NCBI GenBank assembly: GCA_035526825.1 | Contig: DATLBT010000137.1 | Location: 1 to 38,444 of the forward strand | Direction of reading: 5' to 3' | Source: JACPFV01 sp035526825 | Lineage (GTDB): Bacteria; Pseudomonadota; Gammaproteobacteria; Nevskiales; Nevskiaceae | Length of the DNA stretch: 38,444 bases | Shown: one piece after another, positions 1 to 8,091 of the stretch | Position numbering within the stretch: the first letter of the stretch is position 1 | How the letters are laid out: each line of letters starts with the position of its first letter | Position numbers and translations under genes: made by a program | The notes under the pieces: model-generated | The model's database searches: none | What the model was told of the DNA's origin: nothing | Seen by the model: only the letters and a program-made list of their open reading frames with translations

Positions 1-158
1 TGGCCATTCGCGCATCCTTTCAATCGACGGGCTCCCAGGCGAGTAAAGATTAGGTGGCGCGATGCCGGTTGTTTGTGCGGTATCGAACGCTGGGCACGCC
101 TGAGCGAACCGCGATGGACGCCGACAGGTCGAATGGTTGACACCACCTGGCCAATCAC
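1..158. other. Window edge, no gene assigned
   Basis: I can support no gene here. A plus-strand frame open from the window edge ends at the TAG at 51-53 and could be the last 16 codons of an upstream gene, but the stretch is too short to recognise. A TTGACA at 137-142 has no matching -10 box downstream. The in-frame stop at 138-140 sets the upstream limit for the methyltransferase that follows. Confidence 0.3.
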
Positions 159-1166
159 TTGCGCGCCCACGCCGCAGATTTTTACGACACGCTTTCAGCC
201 AGCGCCGACGCTGCCGCCGACGCCGCCGACGCAGACGCACTTCTGGCACTGGGCCGATGGTTGCAGGGCAAGGATTACACCTTCACTACCGTCACGCCGG
301 CGACGCACGCACGCGTCGTCGCGCGCAACGCCGGCAAACCGGCGCGCGACCTCCGGGGCGCGTTCGGCTGGAGCCTGCCGTTTCGCCGCGACTTGCTGCC
401 GGCAGCGCTGCTCGGGTCGTTGCTGCGCACGCAGCTGCTGGAGCGCGCCGGCGACGACCTGCTGCGCAGCCGCGTGCGGGCCTCGACCCTCGACGGGCTA
501 TTGCTGTTCCACTCGTCGTTCCCGACACGCGATGCCGATGCGGTTTTTCTCGGCCCCGACACGTACCGGTTCGCAAACCTCATCAAGCAGGTCGTACCGC
601 AGCTGCCCGCTCCGCCGCGTCACGTGGTCGATCTCGGCTGCGGCACCGGCGCCGGCGGCCTCGTCGCCGGGCGCCTGCTCGGCCCGGGTACGCGCATCCG
701 GCTGGCCGACCTCAACGCGCGCGCCATGCAGTTCGCCGCTGTCAACGCGGCGCTGGCTGAACAGCGCGTGGCCTGTTCAACCGGGGACTTGTTGGCGCCG
801 ATAACCGGCCCGATCGACCTCGTCATCGCCAATCCGCCATACCTCACCGACGCGGCGGTACGCACTTATCGCGACGGCGGCGGCCGCCTCGGCAGCGCGC
901 TGTCGCTGCGCATCGTCAGGGAAACACTGCGGCGCCTCGAGCCGGGCGGCCACCTCCTGCTCTACACGGCGTCGGCGATCGTCGAGGGCCGCGATTTGCT
1001 GCGGGAGCAGATCGAGCTGCTGTTGCGCAACACTGGCGCGAGCTTCGACTACGTTGAGATTGATCCAGACGTGTTCGGCGAGGAACTCGACACGCCGGCC
1101 TACGCGCAGGTCGAGCGCATCGCCGTCGTGCAACTGCTGGCGCGCCGCGCCACGGGTGGCGCATGA
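159..1166 (+). CDS. Class I SAM-dependent methyltransferase, NPPY type
   Basis: The product is about 335 residues. A helical N-terminal part of roughly 150 residues precedes a Rossmann methyltransferase domain. Motif I is DLGCGTGAG at about 158-166, an acidic residue follows at about 184, and NPPYL lies at about 225-229. The NPPY motif is typical of enzymes that methylate planar amide or amino nitrogens, such as HemK/PrmC and adenine methyltransferases, so a nitrogen acceptor is likely but the substrate is unknown. No ATG exists in frame: an in-frame stop at 138-140 leaves TTG 159 (chosen) or CTG 147. The stop overlaps the next start as ATGA, so it is probably translationally coupled to the diiron enzyme gene. 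It could be a general small-domain methyltransferase with no link to the cyanophycin genes. Confidence 0.85.
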   Translation: MRAHAADFYDTLSASADAAADAADADALLALGRWLQGKDYTFTTVTPATHARVVARNAGKPARDLRGAFGWSLPFRRDLLPAALLGSLLRTQLLERAGDDLLRSRVRASTLDGLLLFHSSFPTRDADAVFLGPDTYRFANLIKQVVPQLPAPPRHVVDLGCGTGAGGLVAGRLLGPGTRIRLADLNARAMQFAAVNAALAEQRVACSTGDLLAPITGPIDLVIANPPYLTDAAVRTYRDGGGRLGSALSLRIVRETLRRLEPGGHLLLYTASAIVEGRDLLREQIELLLRNTGASFDYVEIDPDVFGEELDTPAYAQVERIAVVQLLARRATGGA

Positions 1167-2080
1167 GCGTCGATTCGCAGCGGCAACTGCACGAGCGGCT
1201 TGCGCGCTTCAACGTCCAGCGCTTGCGGCCGGCGCTGCCCGACGCGCACTGGCGCGCCACGCTGGCCAGTGAGTGCGAGAGCCGCCTGCTCGAAGGCGAG
1301 TTCGTCGAAGAGGGACGCCGGGCGCTGGCCGGGCTCGACGTTCCCGACGATGCCGATGCGTTCATGCGCTGGTACGAGGACTTGTGCCACACCGGGCCGG
1401 GCCAGGGCGATGCGTTATTCCCGTTCCTCGCGCGGCGCGCAACGCTCGAGCAGATGCGCTGGTTTCTGGTCCAGGAGATCGCGGGCGAAGCCGGGTTTGA
1501 CGACCTGGTCGCCCTGACGCAGCTGCGGGTGCCCGAGCGCGCCAAGCTCGAGCTCGCGCGCAACTACTGGGACGAGATGGGTCGCGGCCACGCCAAGGGC
1601 ATGCACGGACCGATGCTGGCGGTGGTCGCCGAGGAGCTCGCGCTGGTGCCGGCGATCGAGACGACGGTGTGGGAATCGCTGGCGCTGGCCAACCTGATGG
1701 CGGCCCTCGCCGCGAATCGCCGTTACGCCTGGCACGCGATCGGCGCGCTCGGCGTGATCGAAATGACCGCCCCCGGGCGTGTCGCGCAAGTCAATGCCGG
1801 GCTGCGCCGGCTCGGCGTGTCTCCGCGTGGCCGCCGCTACTTCCAGCTCCACGCGGGCCTCGACATCAAGCATTCGGCAGCGTGGAATCGCGAGATCATC
1901 CAGCCGCTGGTTGCCGCGGATCCGCAACTGGCGCGACCCATCGCCGAAGGCGCCCTGCTGCGGCTCAGCGCCGGTGCGCGCTGCTTCGCGCGCTATCGCG
2001 CCCACCTGCACCTCGCCGTGCCGCAACGGCGACGCTCGCGCGATCAGTCCATGTATCCGAGCAACTGGAGCGTCGCGTAG
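1163..2080 (+). CDS. Haem-oxygenase-like iron-containing redox enzyme (HDO family)
   Basis: The 305-residue product resembles the Haem_oxygenas_2 / iron-containing redox enzyme family, also called haem-oxygenase-like diiron oxidases. Candidate metal-ligand segments are QEIAGE (about 104-109), NYWDEMGRGH (about 134-143) with a following H148, GVIEM with E200, and HAGLDIKH (about 230-237). Known family members activate O2 at a diiron centre on small amino-acid-derived substrates: SznF N-oxygenates a methylated arginine, BesC cleaves chlorolysine and UndA decarboxylates fatty acids. Which reaction occurs here cannot be read from sequence. The ATG start overlaps the methyltransferase stop. The last 12 codons overlap the convergent ATP-grasp gene. 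Family assignment is fairly firm; function and metal content are inferred. Confidence 0.8.
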   Translation: MSVDSQRQLHERLARFNVQRLRPALPDAHWRATLASECESRLLEGEFVEEGRRALAGLDVPDDADAFMRWYEDLCHTGPGQGDALFPFLARRATLEQMRWFLVQEIAGEAGFDDLVALTQLRVPERAKLELARNYWDEMGRGHAKGMHGPMLAVVAEELALVPAIETTVWESLALANLMAALAANRRYAWHAIGALGVIEMTAPGRVAQVNAGLRRLGVSPRGRRYFQLHAGLDIKHSAAWNREIIQPLVAADPQLARPIAEGALLRLSAGARCFARYRAHLHLAVPQRRRSRDQSMYPSNWSVA

Positions 2081-3345
2081 TCCTCGCGCAGGAAGCGCTC
2101 GGCGATGTCGTTGCGATAGCGCAGGTTCGGCGCCACGACCTGCGCGGCGAGGCGATACGCCGCGGCCTGCGCGATGCGCACGTCGGCGCCACGGCCCGTC
2201 GCCACCATCAAGTAGCCTTGCGTGCCGGCGCAGACGAGTTGTCCGTCCTTCAGGCCGACCTCGCCAAAATGCAACATTTCTCGCTCCGCATCGCTTAAAC
2301 CCTCGCGCAGGAACACGGGCGCGGCGCGCGACAACTCGGCGTAGCCGTACTCATGCGGAAATGGCGGCACGGTCAACACGACGCCGACCGCGTAGCCAGG
2401 ATGCGTTCGAATCAATTCGCTGCGGCCATGGGCCATTGCCCCCAGGATCGAGTCCCAGCCGTCCAGGTGCAGCGCATCGCAGATGGCGAAACCCGGGTAG
2501 CCGAAGCGGCAGGTGAACTCCAGGGGCCAGATGCCGTCTGCGTTCACGATGGTGTTGAGGTTGATGTAGCCGCAGTAGCGTGCTGCCCGCAGGAAGTCCG
2601 CCATGCGCGCGAGCGTTCGCTCGAACAGGCGCTCGTAACCGCGGTAGGTGACCAGCGTGCCCATCTCGCCGGTGAGCTCGCCCAGGTCGCCGGGGAAGAA
2701 GCGCTTGTGTTCCCAGTCGAGGACCGCGGGCGCCAGGAAGGCGTGGCCATTGAAGTAGGCGCCGACGCCGACCTCGACGCCGATGACGCGGTCCATCAGC
2801 ACGAAGTTCGCGCGGCGGCCGGCGGGGCAGCGTCGCTGCTCCATGTCGAGGACCGCGCGCACGTCGGCGCCGTCGTCCATCTCGCCGACGTAGTTGCGCG
2901 CCGAGCCGGCCTTGGGGTCGTTGACCTTGTAGACATAACGCCGCGGCCGAGCTGTGACGAAGGCACGCGCCTCGTCGAAATCGGAAAAATCCCGCACGGT
3001 CGCGGTCTGCAGCCCGGCGTCGCGCAACGCCTGTTGGCCGAAACCGCGGTCGAGTTCGAGGCGATTGCCGGTGGCGCTGCCCCCGATCACATGAAAACCG
3101 TCGCGACGAAGCTCGTCCTGGATTTCGCCCTGCGTCGCGGTCTCGAATACGACGATGCCGTCGTCGCCCGCGCCACGGATCCAGTCGAGCTCGCGGCGCC
3201 AGTCGTCGCAGCGCGTCACCATGCCGTGCAGGATGTCGTGTGATGCCGGCTCGCTGACGTATGCCCGCACCTCGTGACCGGCGCGTCCGAGTCGCCAGTA
3301 CATGTCGCCCAGTCCGTTGCACTCGCCGACGCCGAGGATGCGCAT
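2044..3345 (-). CDS. PurD-like ATP-grasp ligase of unknown substrate
   Basis: The product has 433 residues and starts MRILGVGECNG, which reads like the N-terminal domain of glycinamide-ribonucleotide-synthetase-type ATP-grasp enzymes. A central ATP-binding part follows, with VYKVNDPKAGSA (K140) and VGVEVGVGAYFNG at about 188-200. The segment CGYINLNTIVNADG then WPLEFTCRFGYPG (about 258-285) supplies the expected Mg/ATP acidic residue (E276). True purD normally sits with purine genes, and this protein is too divergent to call GAR synthetase. ATP-grasp enzymes join a carboxylate, through an acyl phosphate, to an amine or thiol. It lies 7 bp downstream of the isoaspartyl peptidase gene on the same strand, so the two are probably one operon. 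A longer open frame upstream is only the antisense of that gene's end. Confidence 0.8.
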   Translation of the reverse strand: MRILGVGECNGLGDMYWRLGRAGHEVRAYVSEPASHDILHGMVTRCDDWRRELDWIRGAGDDGIVVFETATQGEIQDELRRDGFHVIGGSATGNRLELDRGFGQQALRDAGLQTATVRDFSDFDEARAFVTARPRRYVYKVNDPKAGSARNYVGEMDDGADVRAVLDMEQRRCPAGRRANFVLMDRVIGVEVGVGAYFNGHAFLAPAVLDWEHKRFFPGDLGELTGEMGTLVTYRGYERLFERTLARMADFLRAARYCGYINLNTIVNADGIWPLEFTCRFGYPGFAICDALHLDGWDSILGAMAHGRSELIRTHPGYAVGVVLTVPPFPHEYGYAELSRAAPVFLREGLSDAEREMLHFGEVGLKDGQLVCAGTQGYLMVATGRGADVRIAQAAAYRLAAQVVAPNLRYRNDIAERFLREDYATLQLLGYMD

Positions 3346-3352
3346 GGAGGCG

Positions 3353-4258
3353 CTAGTGCGGTGGCTCGCGTTCGTCGACGGCCACCCGGATGCGCGCGTC
3401 GGCACCGCGCCAGGCGCGGAACATGCCGGGGCTGTTGAAGGGGAGGGCGAGCTCGCCGGTCGCGTCCACCGCCACGCATCCCCCATCGCCGCCGTAGGCG
3501 ACGACACGTTCCAGCGCCTCGCCGCAGGCGCGCTGCAACGTCCACCTGCTGAACTGCACCCGCGCGTGGACCTGCATCGCAAACACCGAACGAATGAAGC
3601 TTTCGCCAGTGCCCGAGCACGCGATCGCGAGGCTGCCGTCGTCGGCGAAGATGCCGCAGCCGATGAGTGCGGTATCGCCCATACGGCCCGGGTGTTTACC
3701 GTTCAGGCCACCGGTGCTGGTGGCAGAGGCCAGATGCCCTTCGGCATCGCGCGCGACCGCACCGACCGTGTCGGAGCCGCGGATCGTGCCCTCGCGCAGG
3801 GTTTCGGCGAGTTCGTGCTGACGTTTTGACGTGACAAAGTAGGTGGGCTCGACCTGCGCCAGTCCGGCTTGTGCGGCAAATGCATCGGCTCCGCTGCCGG
3901 CAAGCATTACATGTTCCCCAGCCTCCATCACCGCGCGCGCGAGTCGGACCGGGCTGAGAGTTCGTTGAACGCAGCTGACGGCACCGCAGCGCCGGTTGTG
4001 TCCGTCCATCACGGCCGCTTCCAACTCGGGTTCGCCGACCCGGTTCAGGACCGCACCGACTCCGGCGTTGAAAAGGTGACATTCCTCGAGGAGTCCCACC
4101 ACCTCCGTGACGACGTCCACCGCGGAAGCCCCGCGCTCCAGCATGTCGGCGCCCTCGACTGCGATCTGGCGCAGTGCGGCCCGCTCGGGTTTGCGGTCGC
4201 CGGTATAGGGGCCGGCTCCACCGTGGAGGGCTAATCGTACGAGGGACGATGGCGGCAC
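3353..4258 (-). CDS. iaaA: Isoaspartyl peptidase / L-asparaginase (Ntn hydrolase)
   Basis: This is a plant-type asparaginase (Asparaginase_2) of about 301 residues. The start segment LALHGGAG, the autocleavage site GSDTVGAVARD with Thr as new N-terminal nucleophile (about residue 164), GRMGDTALIG and SGTGES are all family hallmarks. Family enzymes self-cleave into alpha and beta chains and hydrolyse beta-aspartyl dipeptides. Beside cphB the likely substrate is beta-Asp-Arg released from cyanophycin, giving Asp and Arg; this is inference from context. A GTG at 4258 is chosen as start because the open frame to 4360 runs into the divergent cphB promoter region and adds a non-conserved basic segment. 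It is the first gene of an operon with the ATP-grasp gene and is transcribed away from cphB. Confidence 0.88.
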   Translation of the reverse strand: MPPSSLVRLALHGGAGPYTGDRKPERAALRQIAVEGADMLERGASAVDVVTEVVGLLEECHLFNAGVGAVLNRVGEPELEAAVMDGHNRRCGAVSCVQRTLSPVRLARAVMEAGEHVMLAGSGADAFAAQAGLAQVEPTYFVTSKRQHELAETLREGTIRGSDTVGAVARDAEGHLASATSTGGLNGKHPGRMGDTALIGCGIFADDGSLAIACSGTGESFIRSVFAMQVHARVQFSRWTLQRACGEALERVVAYGGDGGCVAVDATGELALPFNSPGMFRAWRGADARIRVAVDEREPPH

Positions 4259-4374
4259 CGATGTTGGACTGTGCAAAAGCGCCCTCGTTCGGCGCCGGAA
4301 CCGGCCAGATTGAGGGTGGGTCAAATTATTTCCATCCTTCCGGCGATCGTTTTGTTTCACTTCGGAAATTTGTC
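4259..4374. promoter_or_regulatory. Divergent iaaA/cphB intergenic region
   Basis: These 116 bp separate the divergent isoaspartyl peptidase and cphB genes and must hold promoters for both. The part from 4321 to 4374 is clearly more AT-rich than the surroundings (for example TCAAATTATTTCC). I see no convincing -35/-10 pair and no clear ArgR-type box by eye, so the call rests on gene orientation. Confidence 0.4.
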
Positions 4375-5265
4375 ATGACCAATCGGCGCAAATTTCCGCG
4401 TTCACCGACGGCCAGGCACGGACACCTGGTCATCATCGGTGGCGGCGAGGACCGGACGGGCTCCAAGCAGATCCTTCGACGATTCATCGACCTGGCCGGC
4501 GGGCAACGCTCCAAGATCGCGGTGCTGACCGCTGCCTCGACGGAGCCCGAGGAAATATGGCGCGTGTATGACCGCGCGTTCAGCGAACTCGGTGTGCGTC
4601 AGTGCGTCGAGGTCGCCGTCCCTTCACGCGAGGTCGCAGACAGCCCGGACGTGCTGGCGGCGCTTGACGGTGCGGATGCGGTGTTCATCACCGGCGGCGA
4701 CCAGAAGCGGCTGCTCGCCATGCTCGGCGGGACCAAGCTCGATTTCGCCTTGCACGACGCGTTTACCTCCCGCGGGATCTGCATCGGTGGCACCAGCGCC
4801 GGGGCGTCGGCGATGTCCGAGCACATGCTCGCCGAGGGCACCACGGACGACCACCACCCGCACAAAGGCATGGCGCTGCTCGCGGCGGGATTCGGATTTT
4901 TGCCCAGAGTGATCGTCGACCAGCATTTTTCGCAGCGGCGACGATTGGTCCGGCTGCTCTCGGCCGTCGCCCAGAACCCTTACCTGCTCGGCGTGGGCAT
5001 CGATGAGGACACCGCGCTCGTGATCCGGCGCAATAGCGGTCTCGAGATTGTCGGCGAAGGGGCTGTCACCCTGGTCGACGGCACGCACATGACGTCGAAC
5101 ATCCTCGACGCCGCGCACGACGAGCACCTCGAGCTGCTGAACATCCGGCTGCACCTGCTGCCGGCAGGCTGCAGTTATTACGAGGAGGATCGCAAGGGCA
5201 AGCAAGGGCGACAGCTGCCGGAAGCGCTGCTCGAGGCCATCGCGATCCTCGGTGCCGTTTCGTGA
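4375..5265 (+). CDS. cphB: Cyanophycinase
   Basis: The 296-residue product is an S51-type serine exopeptidase. HLVIIGGGEDR opens the fold (about 17-27), FITGGDQ lies at about 104-110 and the nucleophile elbow GGTSAGAS places the serine at about 141. Cyanophycinase removes beta-Asp-Arg dipeptides from the ends of cyanophycin in the cytoplasm. The length fits short bacterial intracellular cyanophycinases, and no signal peptide is seen, in contrast to secreted CphE forms. The ATG at 4375 is chosen because the open frame further upstream runs through the intergenic region. The stop overlaps the cphA start (GTGA), so degradation and synthesis enzymes are made from the same message. The adjacent isoaspartyl peptidase would finish the breakdown. 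Confidence 0.95.
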   Translation: MTNRRKFPRSPTARHGHLVIIGGGEDRTGSKQILRRFIDLAGGQRSKIAVLTAASTEPEEIWRVYDRAFSELGVRQCVEVAVPSREVADSPDVLAALDGADAVFITGGDQKRLLAMLGGTKLDFALHDAFTSRGICIGGTSAGASAMSEHMLAEGTTDDHHPHKGMALLAAGFGFLPRVIVDQHFSQRRRLVRLLSAVAQNPYLLGVGIDEDTALVIRRNSGLEIVGEGAVTLVDGTHMTSNILDAAHDEHLELLNIRLHLLPAGCSYYEEDRKGKQGRQLPEALLEAIAILGAVS

Positions 5266-7931
5266 AGGTCGTCGCGCAGCACTTCCTCCGCGGCCCGAAC
5301 CTGTGGTCGCGCAAGCCATGCGCGCTCACCATCGTCGATCTCGAGAACCTCGACGAGGTTGCAACGACAGCGGTGCCCGGTTTCGACGAGCGACTGCTGA
5401 TGCTGATGCCGACACTCCAGGAACACGGCTGCTCCTATGGGGAGCCGGGAGGATTTGTGCGCCGGCTGGCCGAGGGCACCTACATGGCGCACGTTTTCGA
5501 ACACGTGCTCATCGAGTTGCAATGCCTTGCGGGCTCGCGCGTCAGCTTCGGCAAGGCGCGCATGATTGCTTCTCGACCGCGGCACTACCACGTGGTGTGC
5601 CGCTATGAACACGAGTCCGTCGTCGAAGCGGCGACGCCGATCGCACTGGAGCTGGTGCAGGCGGTGGCGGCGGGCAAGACCTTCGATCTTGCATCGAGGC
5701 TCGAGGTGCTGTGCGGTCTTGTCGCCACGAGCGCCCTGGGGCCGAGCACGCGAGCGATCGTGGAAGCCGCGCAAGAGCGGGGCATCCCGTGGCGCCGCCT
5801 GGGGGAGGCCTCGAGCCTGATCCAGCTTGGACAGGGTCGCGAGCAGCGCCGCATCCAGGCCACGATCACCTCGCAAACCGGTTACATCGCCACGGACATT
5901 GCGTCGGACAAGCAATTGACCAAGCAGTTGCTGGCCGATGCGGCCATCCCGGTGCCGCGTGGCATGACGGTAATGGACGAGGAACAGGCCCTCGCTGCGT
6001 ATCGGACCTTGGCAGCGCCGGTGACGGTCAAGCCGCTCGACGCGAACCAGGGCAAGGGCGTGACGCCGTACGTTGCGTCGGAGGACGAGTTGCGAAGAGC
6101 CTACCGGGCTGCGCGAATGTTCGGCACGCAGGTCATCGTCGAGCACTTCGTCAAGGGCAACGACTACCGGGTGCTGGTCATTGGCGGCAAGGTCGCGGCC
6201 GCAGCGCGGCGTTACCCGCCCACGGTGGTAGGCGACGGCAACAAGACGATCCTGCAACTGATCGAGGACGAAAACCGCAATCCGCTGCGCGAAGAGGGTC
6301 ATGGCGCCGCGATGACCAAGATCCCCGTCGATGCCCATGTCGAGGAACTGCTGGCCCGCAAGGGCATGAGCCTCGCCTCGGTGCTGCCGCCCGATGAGCC
6401 TTGCCTGCTGCGGGCCAATGCCAACCTGTCCACGGGCGGCGAGGCGGAGGACATGACCGGGCAAATCCACCCGTCGCTCACGCGCATGTGCGAGCGAGCC
6501 GCTCGCAAGATCGGCCTCGACGTCGCAGGGGTCGACCTCATTTGCGAGGACATCGCGCGCCCATTGGGCGAGCAGGAGGCGGGCATCGTCGAGGTCAACG
6601 CGGCCCCGGGCATCCGCATGCACGAAGATCCCGCGGGCGGCATGCCGCGCCGGGTGGGCGCGGCGATCGTCGCGTCGCTTTATCCGCCGGGTCGCGATGG
6701 GCGCATTCCGGTCATCGCCGTGACAGGGACGAACGGAAAAACCACGACGACGATCGCCATCGCCCACGTATTCAAGGCCCTCGGCTGCCATGTGGGGCGC
6801 GCTACGACCGAAAGCATCGAGATCGGCGGCCACGACGTGCGCGCCGGTGACTGTTCCGGGTACTGGTCAGCGCGGTGTGTCCTCGAGGATCCCGACGTCG
6901 AAGTCGCCGTGCTCGAAGTCGCGCGCGGCGGCATCCTGCGGCGCGGGCTGGGCTTCGACTTATGCGACGTCGCGGTGGTCCTCAACATTTCGGCCGATCA
7001 CCTGGGGCAGGACGACATCGACGATGTCGGGCAACTGTCCCGCGTCAAGGCCGTCGTCGCCGACAGCGCGCGGCGGGCACTGGTCGTCAACGCCATGGAT
7101 TCACGTGCGCTGAATATTCTTGCGGAGCATCGTCCCGGCGTTCGGCGCTGGCTGTTTTCGCGGAATGCCGATGCGGCGGCGGTACTGACGCACGTCGCCG
7201 CCGGTGGCGACGCCGTCGTGCTGAGCGGCGGCGAGATGCTGCACCGGCGCGGGACATTGGAGCAGGCCATTGCGACCGCGGACGAAGTGCCGATGACCGT
7301 GGGGGGACTGGCCACGTTCAACGTCGACAACGCGCTCGCAACCATCGCGGCATGCCTCGCCTGCGGACTGGATGGCATTGCAGTAGGCAAGGCACTGGCT
7401 GGCTTCATGCCCGACAGCCTGACCAATCCGCTTCGCTTGAACCTGTTCGAAGCCGAGGGCGTGAAGGTTGTCGTGGACTACGCTCACAATTCCGCGTCCT
7501 ACCAGGAGTTGTTCGCGTTCGCGCGCCGGATTACGCCGGGAAAGCTGGTGGGCGTGATCAGCGCGCCGGGTGACCGTCGGGGTAGCGACCTGGAGGAGGT
7601 GGGGCAAACCTGCGCCGCGCTGCTGGATGAAATGATCGTTTATGAAATGCGCGACCGCCGGGGACGGCTGCCCGGCGAAACTGCCGCGCTGATTGCCACG
7701 GGCGCCACCGCCTGCGATGTCCAGACGATCCTGCACGTCCACCGGGCTGTTCGCAGTGCCTTCGAGCGCTGTGTCGCCGGCGACACCTTGGTGTTGGGGT
7801 GCGCCAGCGCGCTGGATGATTTGGGTGACCTACGCTCGGAACTGACTGCCTTGGACCCTTCTTGCGTCCGGGCGGCGTCCCCGCCGCCAAGCGCTGGCCA
7901 GTTCGCCAGCCCTCCTGTGCGCCGAAATTGA
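5262..7931 (+). CDS. cphA: Cyanophycin synthetase
   Basis: The 889-residue product has the three-part CphA1 layout. An N-terminal domain (1 to about 160) starts VVAQHFLRGPNLWS. An ATP-grasp domain (about 210-480) contains TVKPLDANQGKGV and ends in GIVEVNAAPGIRMH. A Mur-ligase-like domain (about 485-870) holds the P-loop GTNGKTTTT, NISADHLGQDD, DYAHNSASY and PGDRRGSD. The enzyme extends a poly-aspartate backbone with ATP at one site and adds Arg to each side chain at the other. Both nucleotide sites look complete, so this is the bifunctional CphA1 type and not the dipeptide-using CphA2 type. The GTG start at 5262 overlaps the cphB stop. A strong hairpin terminator follows at 7956-7982. Confidence 0.97.
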   Translation: MKVVAQHFLRGPNLWSRKPCALTIVDLENLDEVATTAVPGFDERLLMLMPTLQEHGCSYGEPGGFVRRLAEGTYMAHVFEHVLIELQCLAGSRVSFGKARMIASRPRHYHVVCRYEHESVVEAATPIALELVQAVAAGKTFDLASRLEVLCGLVATSALGPSTRAIVEAAQERGIPWRRLGEASSLIQLGQGREQRRIQATITSQTGYIATDIASDKQLTKQLLADAAIPVPRGMTVMDEEQALAAYRTLAAPVTVKPLDANQGKGVTPYVASEDELRRAYRAARMFGTQVIVEHFVKGNDYRVLVIGGKVAAAARRYPPTVVGDGNKTILQLIEDENRNPLREEGHGAAMTKIPVDAHVEELLARKGMSLASVLPPDEPCLLRANANLSTGGEAEDMTGQIHPSLTRMCERAARKIGLDVAGVDLICEDIARPLGEQEAGIVEVNAAPGIRMHEDPAGGMPRRVGAAIVASLYPPGRDGRIPVIAVTGTNGKTTTTIAIAHVFKALGCHVGRATTESIEIGGHDVRAGDCSGYWSARCVLEDPDVEVAVLEVARGGILRRGLGFDLCDVAVVLNISADHLGQDDIDDVGQLSRVKAVVADSARRALVVNAMDSRALNILAEHRPGVRRWLFSRNADAAAVLTHVAAGGDAVVLSGGEMLHRRGTLEQAIATADEVPMTVGGLATFNVDNALATIAACLACGLDGIAVGKALAGFMPDSLTNPLRLNLFEAEGVKVVVDYAHNSASYQELFAFARRITPGKLVGVISAPGDRRGSDLEEVGQTCAALLDEMIVYEMRDRRGRLPGETAALIATGATACDVQTILHVHRAVRSAFERCVAGDTLVLGCASALDDLGDLRSELTALDPSCVRAASPPPSAGQFASPPVRRN

Positions 7932-7955
7932 CCTGACAGGTCCGCACCGAAAACT

Positions 7956-7982
7956 AAAGCCCCCGAACAAGTCGGGGGCTTT
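7956..7982. terminator. Bidirectional intrinsic terminator between cphA and tRNA-Glu
   Basis: A perfect 11-bp stem (7956-7966 with 7972-7982) encloses a 5-nt loop. The arms begin AAAGCCCCCGA and end in TTT, so each strand has a GC-rich stem followed by a short U-rich end. It lies 24 bp after the cphA stop on the plus strand and just after the 3' end of the tRNA on the minus strand, so it can stop both transcripts. Confidence 0.85.
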
Positions 7983-8001
7983 GCTGTTGCGCGCCGGATG
8001 G

Positions 8002-8077
8002 TGGCGCTCCTACCGGGATTCGAACCCGGGTTTAAGCCTTGAGAGGGCTCCGTCCTAGGCCTCTAGACGATAGGAGC
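8002..8077 (-). tRNA. tRNA-Glu (anticodon CTC)
   Basis: Read on the minus strand, the 76-nt gene folds as a cloverleaf. The 7-bp acceptor stem is GCTCCTA with TAGGAGC, and the D-arm sequence TCGTCTAGAGGCCTAGGAC is near identical to bacterial tRNA-Glu. The anticodon stem GAGCC/GGCTT carries loop CTCTCAA, giving anticodon CTC. The T arm is CCGGGTTCGAATCCCGG. The CCA end is encoded (8002-8004). A CTC anticodon reads GAG. A promoter with good boxes lies 14 bp upstream and a terminator directly downstream, so it is a single-gene unit. Confidence 0.97.
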
Positions 8078-8091
8078 TTGAAGGGCCGCGT

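Noticed and set aside
137..142. TTGACA near the methyltransferase start as a -35 box
   Set aside because: No -10-like sequence lies 15-19 bp downstream, and the next start codon is too close.
73..804. Long open frames overlapping the methyltransferase in other frames
   Set aside because: They encode Arg/Ser/Pro-rich sequences without motifs, and the third frame has clear methyltransferase motifs. GC-rich DNA gives many such frames.
2044..3345. Calling the ATP-grasp gene purD
   Set aside because: Only general fold features agree; there are no purine genes nearby and the N-terminal glycine-loop sequence is unusual.
5178..6833. 551-codon open frame on the minus strand across cphA
   Set aside because: It is the antisense of a well-conserved cphA. 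Its translation is rich in Arg, His and Asp and has no recognisable domain.
8002..8077. tRNA-Glu as an integration site of a mobile island carrying the cyanophycin genes
   Set aside because: No integrase gene, direct repeat of the tRNA 3' end or composition break is visible within the window.
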